From Nostoc sp. NMS4 (GTDB lineage: Bacteria > Cyanobacteriota > Cyanobacteriia > Cyanobacteriales > Nostocaceae): a stretch of 41,714 nucleotides of DNA. The stretch spans positions 1-41,714 of the forward strand of contig NZ_JABXKI010000083.1 of assembly GCF_017115095.1 (NCBI RefSeq). The letters are read 5' to 3'. A program made the position numbers and the translations under genes. The first letter of the stretch is position 1; the number at the start of each line of letters is the position of its first letter. Positions 6,630 through 16,016 of the stretch are shown here, piece after piece. The notes under the pieces were generated by a model. It was not told the DNA's origin. It made no database searches and saw nothing but the letters and a program-made list of their open reading frames with translations.

Positions 6630-9512
6630 GTGACCGAATCAGGAAGTTACAAAGATACTGTTAACCTACCCAAGACTAGCTTTGATATGCGGGCAAACGC
6701 CATCAAGCGTGAGCCAGAAATCCAGAAATTTTGGGAAGATAATAAAATCTACGATCGCCTCTTTGCAAATAACCCCGGCGAATTATTTATACTGCACGAT
6801 GGGCCTCCCTACGCTAATGGCTCACTCCATATTGGTCATGCCTTAAATAAAATTCTCAAAGATATTATTAACCGCTACCAAATGTTACAAGGGCGTAAAG
6901 TTCGCTACGTCCCTGGCTGGGATTGTCACGGATTGCCGATTGAGTTAAAAGTTTTGCAGAACATGAAGTCAGCAGAACGGCAAAATTTAACGTCTTTACA
7001 ACTGCGGCAGAAAGCGAAAGAATTTGGACTAGCTACGGTAAACGACCAACGCAATAATTTTAAACGCTACGGTGTTTGGGGTGATTGGGACAATCCTTAT
7101 CTAACTCTGAAGCCGGAATATGAAGCGGCTCAAATTGGCGTGTTTGGTCAGATGTTCTTAAAAGGTTACATCTATCGCGGTTTAAAGCCGGTTCACTGGA
7201 GTCCCAGTTCTAAAACCGCTTTGGCTGAAGCTGAGTTGGAATATCCTGAAGGTCACGTTTCCCGCAGTATCTATGCAGCTTTTGCAATCACAAGTTTGGC
7301 GGAAGCTGTAAAACCACTGTTGGCGGAATATCTGTCAGATTTGGGTGTGGCTATCTGGACAACTACACCTTGGACAATTCCGGGAAATTTGGCGGTGGCG
7401 GTGAATGCAGATTTGAATTATGCAGTGGTGGAAGTTTCACCTTCAGAAGCAAAGGCGCAGAGTAATTTCAAATATCTCATCGTTGCTGCTGATTTAGTCG
7501 AACGTTTATCTTCAACCTTGGGACTTGAGTTAACTGTAAAAGCCACGTTCAAAGGGAATGATTTAGAACATACTACTTATCGTCATTCTCTATATGACCG
7601 TGAAAGTCCGATTGTTGTCGGCGGTGATTACATTACTACTGAATCGGGTACGGGGTTGGTACATACTGCCCCCGGTCATGGTCAAGAAGATTACATTGTC
7701 GGTCAACGCTACGGTTTGCCCATCCTTGCACCAGTGGATGACAATGGCAATTTTACCGAAGAAGCGGGACAATTTGCGGGGTTGAATGTGCTGGGTGATG
7801 GGAATCAAGCGGTAATTGATGCACTGGCTGCGGCTGGTTCTTTGTTGAAAGAAGAAGCATATCCGCACAAGTATCCTTATGATTGGCGGACGAAGAAGCC
7901 AACGATTTTCCGCGCCACTGAACAATGGTTTGCTTCGGTGGAAGGATTTAGAGAAGAAGCGTTAAAGGCGATCGCTACGGTAAAATGGATTCCAGCCCAA
8001 GGTGAAAATCGCATCACCCCAATGGTGGCGGAACGTTCCGATTGGTGTATCTCCCGTCAACGCGCTTGGGGTGTACCGATTCCCGTCTTCTACGATGAAG
8101 CCACGGGGGAAGCACTTCTCAATGAAGAAACTATCAACCACGTCCAAGGAATCATCGCTGAAAAAGGTTCCGATGCTTGGTGGGAATTATCAGTTGAAGA
8201 ATTATTACCCGAATCTTATCGTCATAATGGCAAGTCTTACCGCAGAGGTACAGACACAATGGATGTATGGTTTGATTCTGGCTCATCTTGGGCGGCTGTT
8301 GTCCAACAACGTCCAGAGTTACGCTACCCTGCTGATATATATTTGGAAGGTTCTGACCAACATCGCGGTTGGTTCCAATCAAGTCTGCTCACAAGTGTAG
8401 CAGTAAATGACATTGCACCTTACAAAACTGTGCTAACTCACGGCTTCGCTTTGGACGAACAAGGGCGAAAGATGAGTAAGTCAGAAGGAAATGTGGTTGA
8501 CCCCAATACAATCATTGAAGGCGGGAAAAATCAGAAAGTAGAACCGGCTTATGGTGCAGACGTATTGAGATTGTGGGTATCATCCGTTGATTACTCCGGC
8601 GATGTCCGCATTGGGAAAAACATCATCAAGCAAATGAATGATGTTAGAGGCAAAATTCGCAATACAGCGCGGTTTTTGTTGGGTAGCTTGGATGATTTTG
8701 ACCCAGAAAAAAATACAGTTCCCTTCGAGGAATTGCCAGAACTTGACCGTTATATGCTGCACCGCATCACCGAAGTATTTGAGGAAGTAACCGAAGCTTT
8801 TGAGAGTTTCCAATTCTTCCGCTTCTTCCAAACAGTGCAGAATTTCTGCGTGGTGGATTTATCCAACTTTTATTTAGATGTGGCCAAAGATAGATTGTAC
8901 ATCAGTGCAAAAGATGCTTTTCGCCGTCGTAGTTGTCAAACGGTGTTGAAGATAGCTTTAGATAATTTAGCACGTGCGATCGCACCAGTATTATCCCACA
9001 CCGCCGAAGATATTTGGCAATATCTCCCTTACAAAACGCCTTACAAATCGGTGTTTGAAGCCGGTTGGATACAGGTTGAGGAAAAATGGCGTAATCCAGA
9101 TTTAGCGGAATTTTGGGAAACGCTGCGACAACTCCGTACCGATGTTAATAAGGTATTGGAACAAGCCAGGATAGAAAAACTCATTGGTTCTTCCCTGGAA
9201 GCGAAAGCTTTGATTCATATACCTCACAAAGAATTAGGTGATGCTATCAAAGCCTTTAACCCGGTTAAGGGTAACGGGATTGACGAACTGCGATATTTAC
9301 TGCTGACATCCCAAGTGGAATTATTAGATTCTGCTGAAGGGTTGCAAGGATTAGAATATACAGCGCAGACGGAAGATTGGACAATTGCTGTAGTGAAAGC
9401 AGACGGGGAAAAATGCGATCGCTGTTGGAACTACTCTACTCATGTGGGAGAATCAGCAGAACATCCGCTAATTTGCGAACGGTGTGTTGCAGCCTTAGCA
9501 GGAAAGTTCTAA
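6630..9512 (+). CDS. ileS: Isoleucyl-tRNA synthetase
   Basis: It charges tRNA-Ile with isoleucine in the cytosol. The class I signatures are HIGH in SLHIGHAL (near residue 67) and KMSKS in GRKMSKSEGN (K614). The CP1 editing domain contains TTTPWTIPGN, and a C-terminal zinc site has CDRC and CERC pairs. The start is uncertain. An ATG at 6576 adds 18 residues of low-complexity sequence without a clear ribosome-binding site. The GTG at 6630, 9 bases after TAGG, gives an MTESGSYKDTVNLPK start like cyanobacterial IleS proteins (about 960 residues) and is preferred. No T-box leader is visible in the 180 bases upstream of 6576, as expected for a cyanobacterium. Confidence 0.95.
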   Translation: MTESGSYKDTVNLPKTSFDMRANAIKREPEIQKFWEDNKIYDRLFANNPGELFILHDGPPYANGSLHIGHALNKILKDIINRYQMLQGRKVRYVPGWDCHGLPIELKVLQNMKSAERQNLTSLQLRQKAKEFGLATVNDQRNNFKRYGVWGDWDNPYLTLKPEYEAAQIGVFGQMFLKGYIYRGLKPVHWSPSSKTALAEAELEYPEGHVSRSIYAAFAITSLAEAVKPLLAEYLSDLGVAIWTTTPWTIPGNLAVAVNADLNYAVVEVSPSEAKAQSNFKYLIVAADLVERLSSTLGLELTVKATFKGNDLEHTTYRHSLYDRESPIVVGGDYITTESGTGLVHTAPGHGQEDYIVGQRYGLPILAPVDDNGNFTEEAGQFAGLNVLGDGNQAVIDALAAAGSLLKEEAYPHKYPYDWRTKKPTIFRATEQWFASVEGFREEALKAIATVKWIPAQGENRITPMVAERSDWCISRQRAWGVPIPVFYDEATGEALLNEETINHVQGIIAEKGSDAWWELSVEELLPESYRHNGKSYRRGTDTMDVWFDSGSSWAAVVQQRPELRYPADIYLEGSDQHRGWFQSSLLTSVAVNDIAPYKTVLTHGFALDEQGRKMSKSEGNVVDPNTIIEGGKNQKVEPAYGADVLRLWVSSVDYSGDVRIGKNIIKQMNDVRGKIRNTARFLLGSLDDFDPEKNTVPFEELPELDRYMLHRITEVFEEVTEAFESFQFFRFFQTVQNFCVVDLSNFYLDVAKDRLYISAKDAFRRRSCQTVLKIALDNLARAIAPVLSHTAEDIWQYLPYKTPYKSVFEAGWIQVEEKWRNPDLAEFWETLRQLRTDVNKVLEQARIEKLIGSSLEAKALIHIPHKELGDAIKAFNPVKGNGIDELRYLLLTSQVELLDSAEGLQGLEYTAQTEDWTIAVVKADGEKCDRCWNYSTHVGESAEHPLICERCVAALAGKF

Positions 9513-9613
9513 AAGTAAAAAAAATGTAGAGACAAGCACTGCTAAGTCTCTACAAGTTCTCCATAACGCATATTTAATTTCTGAAAGTTGTCTTGGTCTT
9601 TTTAACTTGATGA

Positions 9614-9637
9614 AGTCCGCATAAGCGGACTGTTTTT
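9614..9637 (+). terminator. Probable Rho-independent terminator after ileS
   Basis: The stem AGTCCGC/GCGGACT with loop ATAA (9614-9631) is followed by GTTTTT. A second weaker hairpin, TGTAGAGAC/GTCTCTACA, lies at 9525-9554 closer to the stop but has no U-tract after it. Confidence 0.65.
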
Positions 9638-9953
9638 GGATAGCCGAGTCAGTTAGAGAAATTACGCAACTGTACAACGTTAAATATGCGATTAAATCAG
9701 GTGGCTGAAATTGATATTTTGCGTAGGACACATTATGCTTATTTCGTACAGTGCGTAAGCCCTAAGTATAATATAATTTTTTATAAAAGAATTGGGTACT
9801 ATTACTGAATGTTTATCAGTATTATTACTGTAATATCTTCAATAATAGAGCCAAGCCAGTGCATTATTAAGAAATTCTAAAGGTATGGATTAATACGCAT
9901 AATTTGGCTTAAAACATCAATTAACTCAATCAAAATTTAAGAGATACAAAGAT
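9638..9953. other. AT-rich intergenic region, ileS to hdc
   Basis: No gene is supported. The sequence is AT-rich (for example ATAATATAATTTTTTAT near 9768) and presumably holds the hdc promoter. No clear operator is seen. Confidence 0.4.
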
Positions 9954-11105
9954 ATGTCAAATAAAGTTGCTAAGGAATTGGCAGATTTTTTGCTGCAAAT
10001 TGAACAGCGATCGCAGTTTCATACAGGCTATCCATATAATTTAAGTTGTGATTATAGTGCGATCGCTAAATTTTTCAATCTTCTATTAAATAATGCTGGA
10101 GATCCATATATTGAACCAGATTTTGGTCTCCATTCTCGTAAATTTGAGCAAGAAGTATTATCTTTTTTTGCCCAACTCTATAAAATTCCAGAGAATGAGT
10201 TTTGGGGTTATGTGACTGCTGGCGGAACTGAAGGTAATTTATATGGGATATTCTTAGCAAGAGAAATCTACCCTAATGGCATTCTTTACTCATCAGAAGA
10301 CTCTCATTACTCCATACCAAAAGCAGCAAAATTATTTCGCATCCAACACAATGTTGTTAACTCACAAAGTAATGGAGAGATGAATTATGAACATTTTGAA
10401 AAACTGATTAGCGAAAATCGTAATTATCCTGCGATCGTCAATTTAAATATTGGCACTACCGTCAAAGGCGCAATTGATAACTTAGACAAAGTTATCGAAA
10501 TTTTAGAACGCAATCAAATTAAAGATTACTACATTCATTGTGACGCTGCACTTTCGGGATTAATCTTACCCTTTCTAGATGGCGCTCCCCAAGTTAACTT
10601 TCAAAAACCCATAGATAGTATAGCAATTTCTGCTAAATTCATTGGTTCTCCCTTGCCATGCGGTGTAGTTTTAACCAAGAAAAAATGGGTAGAAAAAGTT
10701 GAAACAGCAATTGAATATATTGGTTCATCAGATACAACAATTCTCGGTTCTAGAAACGGTCATACCCCTCTGATTCTCTGGTATGCAATGCAAACAAGAG
10801 GTTATGAGGGATTAGCGAAAGAAGCAAAAACCTGTATAGATAATGCTCAATATCTTTTCCAACAACTTAAAATCAGAGAATATCCATGTATGCTCAATAA
10901 ATTTTCTAATACCGTAGTGTTTCAAAAACCTTCTCAAAGGTTAATTAAAAAGTGGCAGTTAGCGATTTATGAAAATTGGGTACATATCGTAGTCATGCAA
11001 AATATCGACCGGCACAAAATAGATACTTTTGTTAACGAACTTTTGTTAGAAGAAGGGTTACTTGATAACGTCGATAATTTCCAACTACAGTCAGCACTAC
11101 ACTAA
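9954..11105 (+). CDS. hdc: PLP-dependent histidine decarboxylase, active-site motif altered
   Basis: This is a group II, pyridoxal-phosphate-dependent decarboxylase of the bacterial histidine decarboxylase type, expected to make histamine from histidine. Its 383 residues fit that family (about 378). Recognisable parts are HTGYPYN, YVTAGGTEGN, SSEDSHYSIPKA with the ring-stacking His118, HCDAALSG with the cofactor Asp197, and FIGSPLPCG. The lysine that should hold PLP is Lys228. The sequence around it is S226-A227-K228, where the family has S-G-H-K, so it appears one residue short and lacks the conserved histidine. The reading frame is otherwise intact. It converges on the permease/c-di-GMP fusion gene 75 bases downstream. 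Substrate is inferred from family likeness only; glutamate or another amino acid is possible. Confidence 0.82.
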   Translation: MSNKVAKELADFLLQIEQRSQFHTGYPYNLSCDYSAIAKFFNLLLNNAGDPYIEPDFGLHSRKFEQEVLSFFAQLYKIPENEFWGYVTAGGTEGNLYGIFLAREIYPNGILYSSEDSHYSIPKAAKLFRIQHNVVNSQSNGEMNYEHFEKLISENRNYPAIVNLNIGTTVKGAIDNLDKVIEILERNQIKDYYIHCDAALSGLILPFLDGAPQVNFQKPIDSIAISAKFIGSPLPCGVVLTKKKWVEKVETAIEYIGSSDTTILGSRNGHTPLILWYAMQTRGYEGLAKEAKTCIDNAQYLFQQLKIREYPCMLNKFSNTVVFQKPSQRLIKKWQLAIYENWVHIVVMQNIDRHKIDTFVNELLLEEGLLDNVDNFQLQSALH

Positions 11106-11179
11106 AAATAGATTGTCAAGTGAAATTAATCGCCTAGTTTGAGAAGGTGTTTCTCAAAACAGAATTTGCTTCCAAGATT

Positions 11180-14100
11180 TTATCTTTTTAAAAAGTTTTT
11201 TCCGCACAAGTTAGCAGCAAGTAGTATTTCTACTTCGTCCCGTTCCATAGGTGGTAAGAAAAAATAGCCTTGCCCATAATCACATTCTAAAGTCTTCAAT
11301 TGGGCTAATTGGTCTATAGTTTCTATACCTTCTGCTGTGACAGACATATTTAAATTATGGGCTAATGTCACAATCGCTCGAATAATTTCTAAATTTTCTC
11401 CTTGACTACCTATACTCGTGACAAAAGAGCGGTCAATCTTAATGGTTTTGATTGGTAGGCGATGCAAATAACTCAAAGATGAATAACCAGTCCCAAAATC
11501 ATCCATGTGCATCTCGACATTCAGCGCTGTTAACTGAGAAAGTACAGTGGTAGCTAATTCAAAATTATCCATCAACAAGCTTTCAGTAATCTCCAATTTC
11601 AAACAGCATGGCTCCAATCCAGTTTGCTGCAAAATATGTTTAACCTGTTTAAACACATCAGGTTGCGTAATTTGTTTACCAGAAAAATTGACGCTAATTG
11701 TCAGAGGTAGTGAGGTAGGAAATTGTTTATGCCATTTGTGCATTTGGTGACAGGCTTCATAAAGCACCCATTGCCCGATACTAACAATCATTCCAGTTTC
11801 TTCAGCCAAAGGAATAAAATCTTGAGGAGAAATAAGTCCTCGTTCTGGATGATACCAACGTATCAGCGCCTCAAATCCAATAATTTTGCCAGTTGTCAGC
11901 GAAACAATTGGCTGGTAATTAAGGCGAAACTCTTCTTGTTTTAGCAGCGCATTTCGCAGCGCAGTTTCTAACTCTAAAAGCAAAGCTGCACCCTCGTGCA
12001 TTTTTGGGTCAAAAACCTCATAACGTGCTTTACCAAGTGATTTAGCACAATACATTGCCACATCAGCATCACGTAGAATCTGCGCTGCTTGCTCATAATC
12101 TACTCTACTCAAAGCGATGCCAATACTAACATTAGTAAACACCCGATGCTCATTTAATTGAAATGGCAAAGCTAGCACCTTTTTAATTCGCTCGGCGACC
12201 TGTATTGCAGTGTTGATATCCTCGATTTCCTCAATTAAGATTGTGAACTCATCGCCGCCAAAACGGGCAACTATATCTCTGCCTCGCAGAACTGATTTTA
12301 GCCGATGAGAAATTGCAATCAAAAGTTGATTTCCTAGTAGATGTCCCAGGCTATCATTAACAACTTTAAAGCGGTCTAGGTCTAAAAAGAGTACGGCAAA
12401 TAAATAATTATTTTGCTGTTTAGTCTGTTCTATTGCTTGCTGCACCCGCTCCATAAATAATCGTTGGTTAGGTAATCCCGTTAGCCCATCATGAAGACTA
12501 TTGTGCAGTAATTGCTCTTGGGCTTCTTCACGTTTAATAATGTCTTGCTCAAGTTGTTTATTCACTCTAATAAGTTCAATAGTCCGTTCTAACACCAACT
12601 GCTCAAGCTGATAACGATACTGGACTAATTCTTCCTCGGCTAGCTTACGCTCAGTGATGTCACGAACAATAACAATGTACTCCTGTAGCTGGGAATTAAA
12701 TGGTTGGGAAATAGTCGATTCAACGATTCTTAAACCTTGGTTAATTCTCAAGCTTTGCTCACTTCTAATAGACCATTCCTGTGGTTTGCCACGATAGCAC
12801 ATTAAAAGTTGATTCAAATTTTGCCCAAGCAACTGCTGAATACTTGTTTGAAATAATTCTTCAGCCGCAGCATTTGTCTGAGAAATTTTACCATCTTCAT
12901 CTAATACTAAAACAGTATCTGGAACGGTATCGAGAGTAGTGATAAATAGGTTCCTTGCTTGTTTGCGTGCTTCATCAATAGCAATAATTTGTGGTAAGGT
13001 TGTCCAGCAAGCGATCGCAACTCCTGTAAAAGAAAGCGTCACTAATAAAATTGCTAGCAAAGAATTTTGAGGTTTATCAGAAAGTCTATCTAAAAAATCA
13101 CGAATAACCCAACTGATTATGGCAGTAATACAAATTAATGATACTAAAACAACCACTTGTAGCACTACAAAGTCGGGATTGTTTCTACTAGGTTTAGTAT
13201 CATAACGCTGTGTCCACCAATTTGGATGTAATGGCGCAAAGCTTAAGCGACGTAGCCCTATATCTCCGATTATCAGAATAATAGGTAATAGTAATCCCAT
13301 TAAGAAATCTCTCCAATTCCAAGCTAAACCTCCCACTATTAGAACTACTGCTTCTACCAAGAAAAAACCAAGTGACCACCAAGGCCATAACACCTGCGGT
13401 TTGCCCCGACACAGCCATAATCCCAAATGTAGTCCCATAATGGACATGAGATAACAAGTACCTGCCACTGTGATAAGTTGAGATATATTTCCCAAATTGA
13501 GACAAAGCAAACTGAGTAGAAAGGTGACTAAAATAGCAGGACCAAGGACACCTTGACGAGAAACTAATCCAAATATCGGAGAAAGCTGTTTGTCTAAGGC
13601 AAGCTGGTACAATATCCGAGGAGAGTTAGAAACTGCTGTAGCAGAACTAAGAAGGCAAGAGATAGTAATCAGAAGTGTTACTAAAAAGGGGGCAGATTCA
13701 CCCCAAAAAGGTTTAGAAGCCGCTACCAGATTTAAGAACGCATCGTTATTGAGTGTTGAACTTGGAGCAGAACACATTAATACCCAAGAACCACCTAGAA
13801 ACACCGGAGGAATTAACCAAGCAGCTACAGTTAAAAACTTTAAAGTTTTATATGGGTGGCGACTATCAGCAACAAAAGAAGAAGTAGTTTCACAAGCATA
13901 AATTGAATAGCTAGCTAGAAAAAACCACTTTGCCCATTCTTGAAAGCTCAGGTTATGTGCGCTAGTTGGGAGAAAATTAAAATTAGCAGATGAGAAGGCT
14001 AACCATAATACTCCTTGAACACAAAACAATAACAGTAATAAAATCGCTGGGAATACAAAAAATAAATGCAGCAGCGCTAAAGCACGAGTGCCACTGAACG

Positions 14101-14563
14101 CTAAAATAAAAGGAATCGCTGTAAATAAGACTTTTAAGAAAGTTTCTGGACAAGAAATATGTAATGTTTCAAAATTGACTTTAATTAAATTGGTGAGAAT
14201 AATCGCATACAGTGCTGGTGCTGCTGCCCAGCTAAAAAAGTATCCTAATGCTACGTAACGACCTAAGCCAGGAAAGTTTTTTAATAGCCTTGTGGTATAG
14301 TTTGGTGTTCCTCCGGCGACATCTGACCAATACCTACCTAGACTTTGTACCTGCAAGTTGAGCAAAAAGGAAATAATCGTGCCAAAAAACCACACTAAGA
14401 TAGCTTTCGGCCCTAACGCTGCATGAATGATGGGCGCAGTACCAATCCATCCAACATGACCAGTTAATCCAAAGCCCCAGGTTTCGAGATAACTTAGAGT
14501 CCGTGGTAGGCGCATTAGCAAGTGCTGATTGTTGTCCGCCCGTGCAGAATCGTTACTAACCAT
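11180..14563 (-). CDS. APC-type amino-acid permease fused to PAS, GGDEF and EAL domains
   Basis: This single 1127-residue frame joins a transporter-like part to a cyclic-di-GMP enzyme. Residues about 15-440 read as an amino acid/polyamine (APC) permease with about a dozen hydrophobic helices. Two more helices follow (about 470-530), then a PAS domain (about 540-645, ending RDITERK) and a coiled linker. GGDEF is at about 768-772, with an RGRD inhibitory site exactly five residues before it. EAL is at about 898, followed by ITESLL, DDFGTGYSSL and TAEGIET. Both enzyme halves keep their key residues, so synthesis and breakdown of c-di-GMP are both possible. It may act as an amino-acid sensor rather than a transporter. 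The adjacent histidine decarboxylase suggests histidine or histamine as ligand, which is inference. Confidence 0.88.
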   Translation of the reverse strand: MVSNDSARADNNQHLLMRLPRTLSYLETWGFGLTGHVGWIGTAPIIHAALGPKAILVWFFGTIISFLLNLQVQSLGRYWSDVAGGTPNYTTRLLKNFPGLGRYVALGYFFSWAAAPALYAIILTNLIKVNFETLHISCPETFLKVLFTAIPFILAFSGTRALALLHLFFVFPAILLLLLFCVQGVLWLAFSSANFNFLPTSAHNLSFQEWAKWFFLASYSIYACETTSSFVADSRHPYKTLKFLTVAAWLIPPVFLGGSWVLMCSAPSSTLNNDAFLNLVAASKPFWGESAPFLVTLLITISCLLSSATAVSNSPRILYQLALDKQLSPIFGLVSRQGVLGPAILVTFLLSLLCLNLGNISQLITVAGTCYLMSIMGLHLGLWLCRGKPQVLWPWWSLGFFLVEAVVLIVGGLAWNWRDFLMGLLLPIILIIGDIGLRRLSFAPLHPNWWTQRYDTKPSRNNPDFVVLQVVVLVSLICITAIISWVIRDFLDRLSDKPQNSLLAILLVTLSFTGVAIACWTTLPQIIAIDEARKQARNLFITTLDTVPDTVLVLDEDGKISQTNAAAEELFQTSIQQLLGQNLNQLLMCYRGKPQEWSIRSEQSLRINQGLRIVESTISQPFNSQLQEYIVIVRDITERKLAEEELVQYRYQLEQLVLERTIELIRVNKQLEQDIIKREEAQEQLLHNSLHDGLTGLPNQRLFMERVQQAIEQTKQQNNYLFAVLFLDLDRFKVVNDSLGHLLGNQLLIAISHRLKSVLRGRDIVARFGGDEFTILIEEIEDINTAIQVAERIKKVLALPFQLNEHRVFTNVSIGIALSRVDYEQAAQILRDADVAMYCAKSLGKARYEVFDPKMHEGAALLLELETALRNALLKQEEFRLNYQPIVSLTTGKIIGFEALIRWYHPERGLISPQDFIPLAEETGMIVSIGQWVLYEACHQMHKWHKQFPTSLPLTISVNFSGKQITQPDVFKQVKHILQQTGLEPCCLKLEITESLLMDNFELATTVLSQLTALNVEMHMDDFGTGYSSLSYLHRLPIKTIKIDRSFVTSIGSQGENLEIIRAIVTLAHNLNMSVTAEGIETIDQLAQLKTLECDYGQGYFFLPPMERDEVEILLAANLCGKNFLKR

Positions 14564-14724
14564 TGTTTCTTAGTGAGATTTACTGACCTTTTCACTCAAT
14601 AGCTAAATCTCACCGATTATAGCTTCCGTATAACTGCTGAACTTTAATAAAGGATAACTTATTTGTTACTGAATTGTGGATTTTAGATTTTAGATTAACC
14701 CCAGGCCTAATTTTCGTAAATACC

Positions 14725-14822
14725 TAGTGGTCTTTCAAGAAATAATTGACGAATAAATTTTCTGTAGAGACGGCGATTTATCACGTCTCTCCAACCGTCA
14801 AAATGGATTTGACAGACCACTA
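14725..14822. mobile_element. MITE A, TA-flanked, inverted copy of the element at 16017
   Basis: This 98-bp unit is bounded by TA at both ends with terminal inverted repeats near GTGGTCTGTCAA (the left copy has TTTCAA). Its interior, AATTGACGAATAAATTTTCT and on through GTAGAGACGGCGATTTATC, recurs almost base for base in reverse orientation at 16017-16112. TA flanks suggest mobilisation by an IS630-like transposase (inference). Confidence 0.8.
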
Positions 14823-14951
14823 GTGGTCTGTGTCATTAATTTTGAGAGATAAGAGAACGAACCGCAAAGGACGCAAAGAGCGCAAAGGAACAAGAAAGAA
14901 GAGAAATTGAAGAATTTATCTACTCGTCAAAATTAATGACATGAACCACTA
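14821..14951. mobile_element. MITE C1, shares its TA with the MITEs on both sides
   Basis: The left end GTGGTCTGTGTCATTAATTT and the right end (complement GTGGTTCATGTCATTAATTT) form imperfect inverted repeats of about 24 bp, flanked by TA at 14821 and 14950. The interior carries the GCAAAGGA/GCAAAGAG direct repeats often seen between cyanobacterial genes. It has no ORF. Confidence 0.75.
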
Positions 14952-15070
14952 GTGTTCTGTGTCATTAATTTTGCAAGGTTTGTAGTGAGCGATTTATCGC
15001 TCAATTTTAAGCACTGAAGTGCTTACTACAAACTTTTATAACCCATCATATTTAATGACACAGACCACTA
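14950..15070. mobile_element. MITE C2, with internal hairpins
   Basis: The ends GTGTTCTGTGTCATTAA and (complement) GTGGTCTGTGTCATTAAA form inverted repeats with TA on each side (14950, 15069). The interior has a larger inverted repeat, TTTGTAGT/ACTACAAA, containing two small hairpins (GAGCGATTTATCGCTC and GCACTGAAGTGC). The folded form would be a cross-like structure. It lies 29 bases beyond the parA-like gene's 3' end. Confidence 0.75.
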
Positions 15071-15098
15071 CATATATTTCACAAATCAAATACTAGGG

Positions 15099-15983
15099 CT
15101 ATAGCTTTTGCAACAACTCCTGAGTTAATTGAAAGAACGCTTTTGAACCTGCTGATTGGGGAGAAATTAAAACAGCTGGCATAAAACTATCAACAGCCTT
15201 AGCAACGTTGACATCAACTGGTATTTGTACCTTACAAATTTTTTCGACACCGAAATCTTCTACAACGCGGTGCATTACTTGTTTATAGTATCTGCCAGTG
15301 AGCAGGTTAGCGCTGGACATACTAAATACAATTCCCAACATTTTTATATCTATCTTGGTTTCATGTCCGTGACTATCTTTTAATTGGGCAATCCGTCTTT
15401 CTAGGAGTTGAATACCCACTACAGATAATGGTTCTGGTTTCGCAGGAAGTATGTAGAAATCGCTGGCGGCTAAAGCACTACGAGTCAATAGATTATAGCC
15501 AGGGGCGCAATCGAGCAAAATAAAATCATATTCTTGACGTACTGGTTTTAAGATGTTGTTAATCAAGACCCTTTCAAAGCGATTCCAAATAGTTTCAAAG
15601 TCCTGTTCGCCCAGAGCAGTTGCTTGTTTATGCAGCATTTCTGAAACCACAAATTCATCATATAAATCGATATCTCCCGGCAGTAAATCTAATCCGGGAA
15701 GATTACAAACCTGGGATTGAATGATATCCTGAATTGTGAGTTTTGCTTGAGGATCTGGATTGATAACTTCGTCTATCAGATACCTAAATGTTTTACTTTG
15801 TTTACGACGCTTGGCAAAATCTAAAGGCGACATCAAACTAAGCGTGGCGCTAATTTGGCTGTCTAAATCCAGGACAAGCACCCGCTTGCCATGATTTTTA
15901 GCTAAACAGGTAGCTAAGTTAACCGTGAGGGTGGTTTTACCAACGCCACCTTTCATATTGGCAGTAGCAATTACATATCCCAT
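15099..15983 (-). CDS. ParA/MinD-family ATPase (orphan)
   Basis: The 294-residue ATPase has the deviant Walker A motif KGGVGKTT at residues 11-18, VLDLDSQISAT for Walker A', and DFILLDCAPG for Walker B. This is the ParA/Soj type that positions DNA, plasmids or protein complexes. No parB-like gene or centromere-like repeats are adjacent. The gene is enclosed by MITEs: three abutting copies at its 3' side and an inverted relative of one of them at its 5' side. It could be a chromosomal ParA with a distant partner, a positioning factor for another cargo, or a remnant of a plasmid or island. Cargo cannot be read from the sequence. Confidence 0.85.
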   Translation of the reverse strand: MGYVIATANMKGGVGKTTLTVNLATCLAKNHGKRVLVLDLDSQISATLSLMSPLDFAKRRKQSKTFRYLIDEVINPDPQAKLTIQDIIQSQVCNLPGLDLLPGDIDLYDEFVVSEMLHKQATALGEQDFETIWNRFERVLINNILKPVRQEYDFILLDCAPGYNLLTRSALAASDFYILPAKPEPLSVVGIQLLERRIAQLKDSHGHETKIDIKMLGIVFSMSSANLLTGRYYKQVMHRVVEDFGVEKICKVQIPVDVNVAKAVDSFMPAVLISPQSAGSKAFFQLTQELLQKL

Positions 15984-16016
15984 TGATTGAATCCTCTATT
16001 GACGCATTCCCATCTG

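Noticed and set aside
7590..8400. Several ORFs inside ileS on both strands
   Set aside because: All overlap conserved IleS sequence; they are shadows of codon use in that gene.
15099..15983. ParA-like gene as proof of an integrated plasmid
   Set aside because: No parB, replication gene or centromere-like repeats are nearby; orphan ParA proteins are common on chromosomes.
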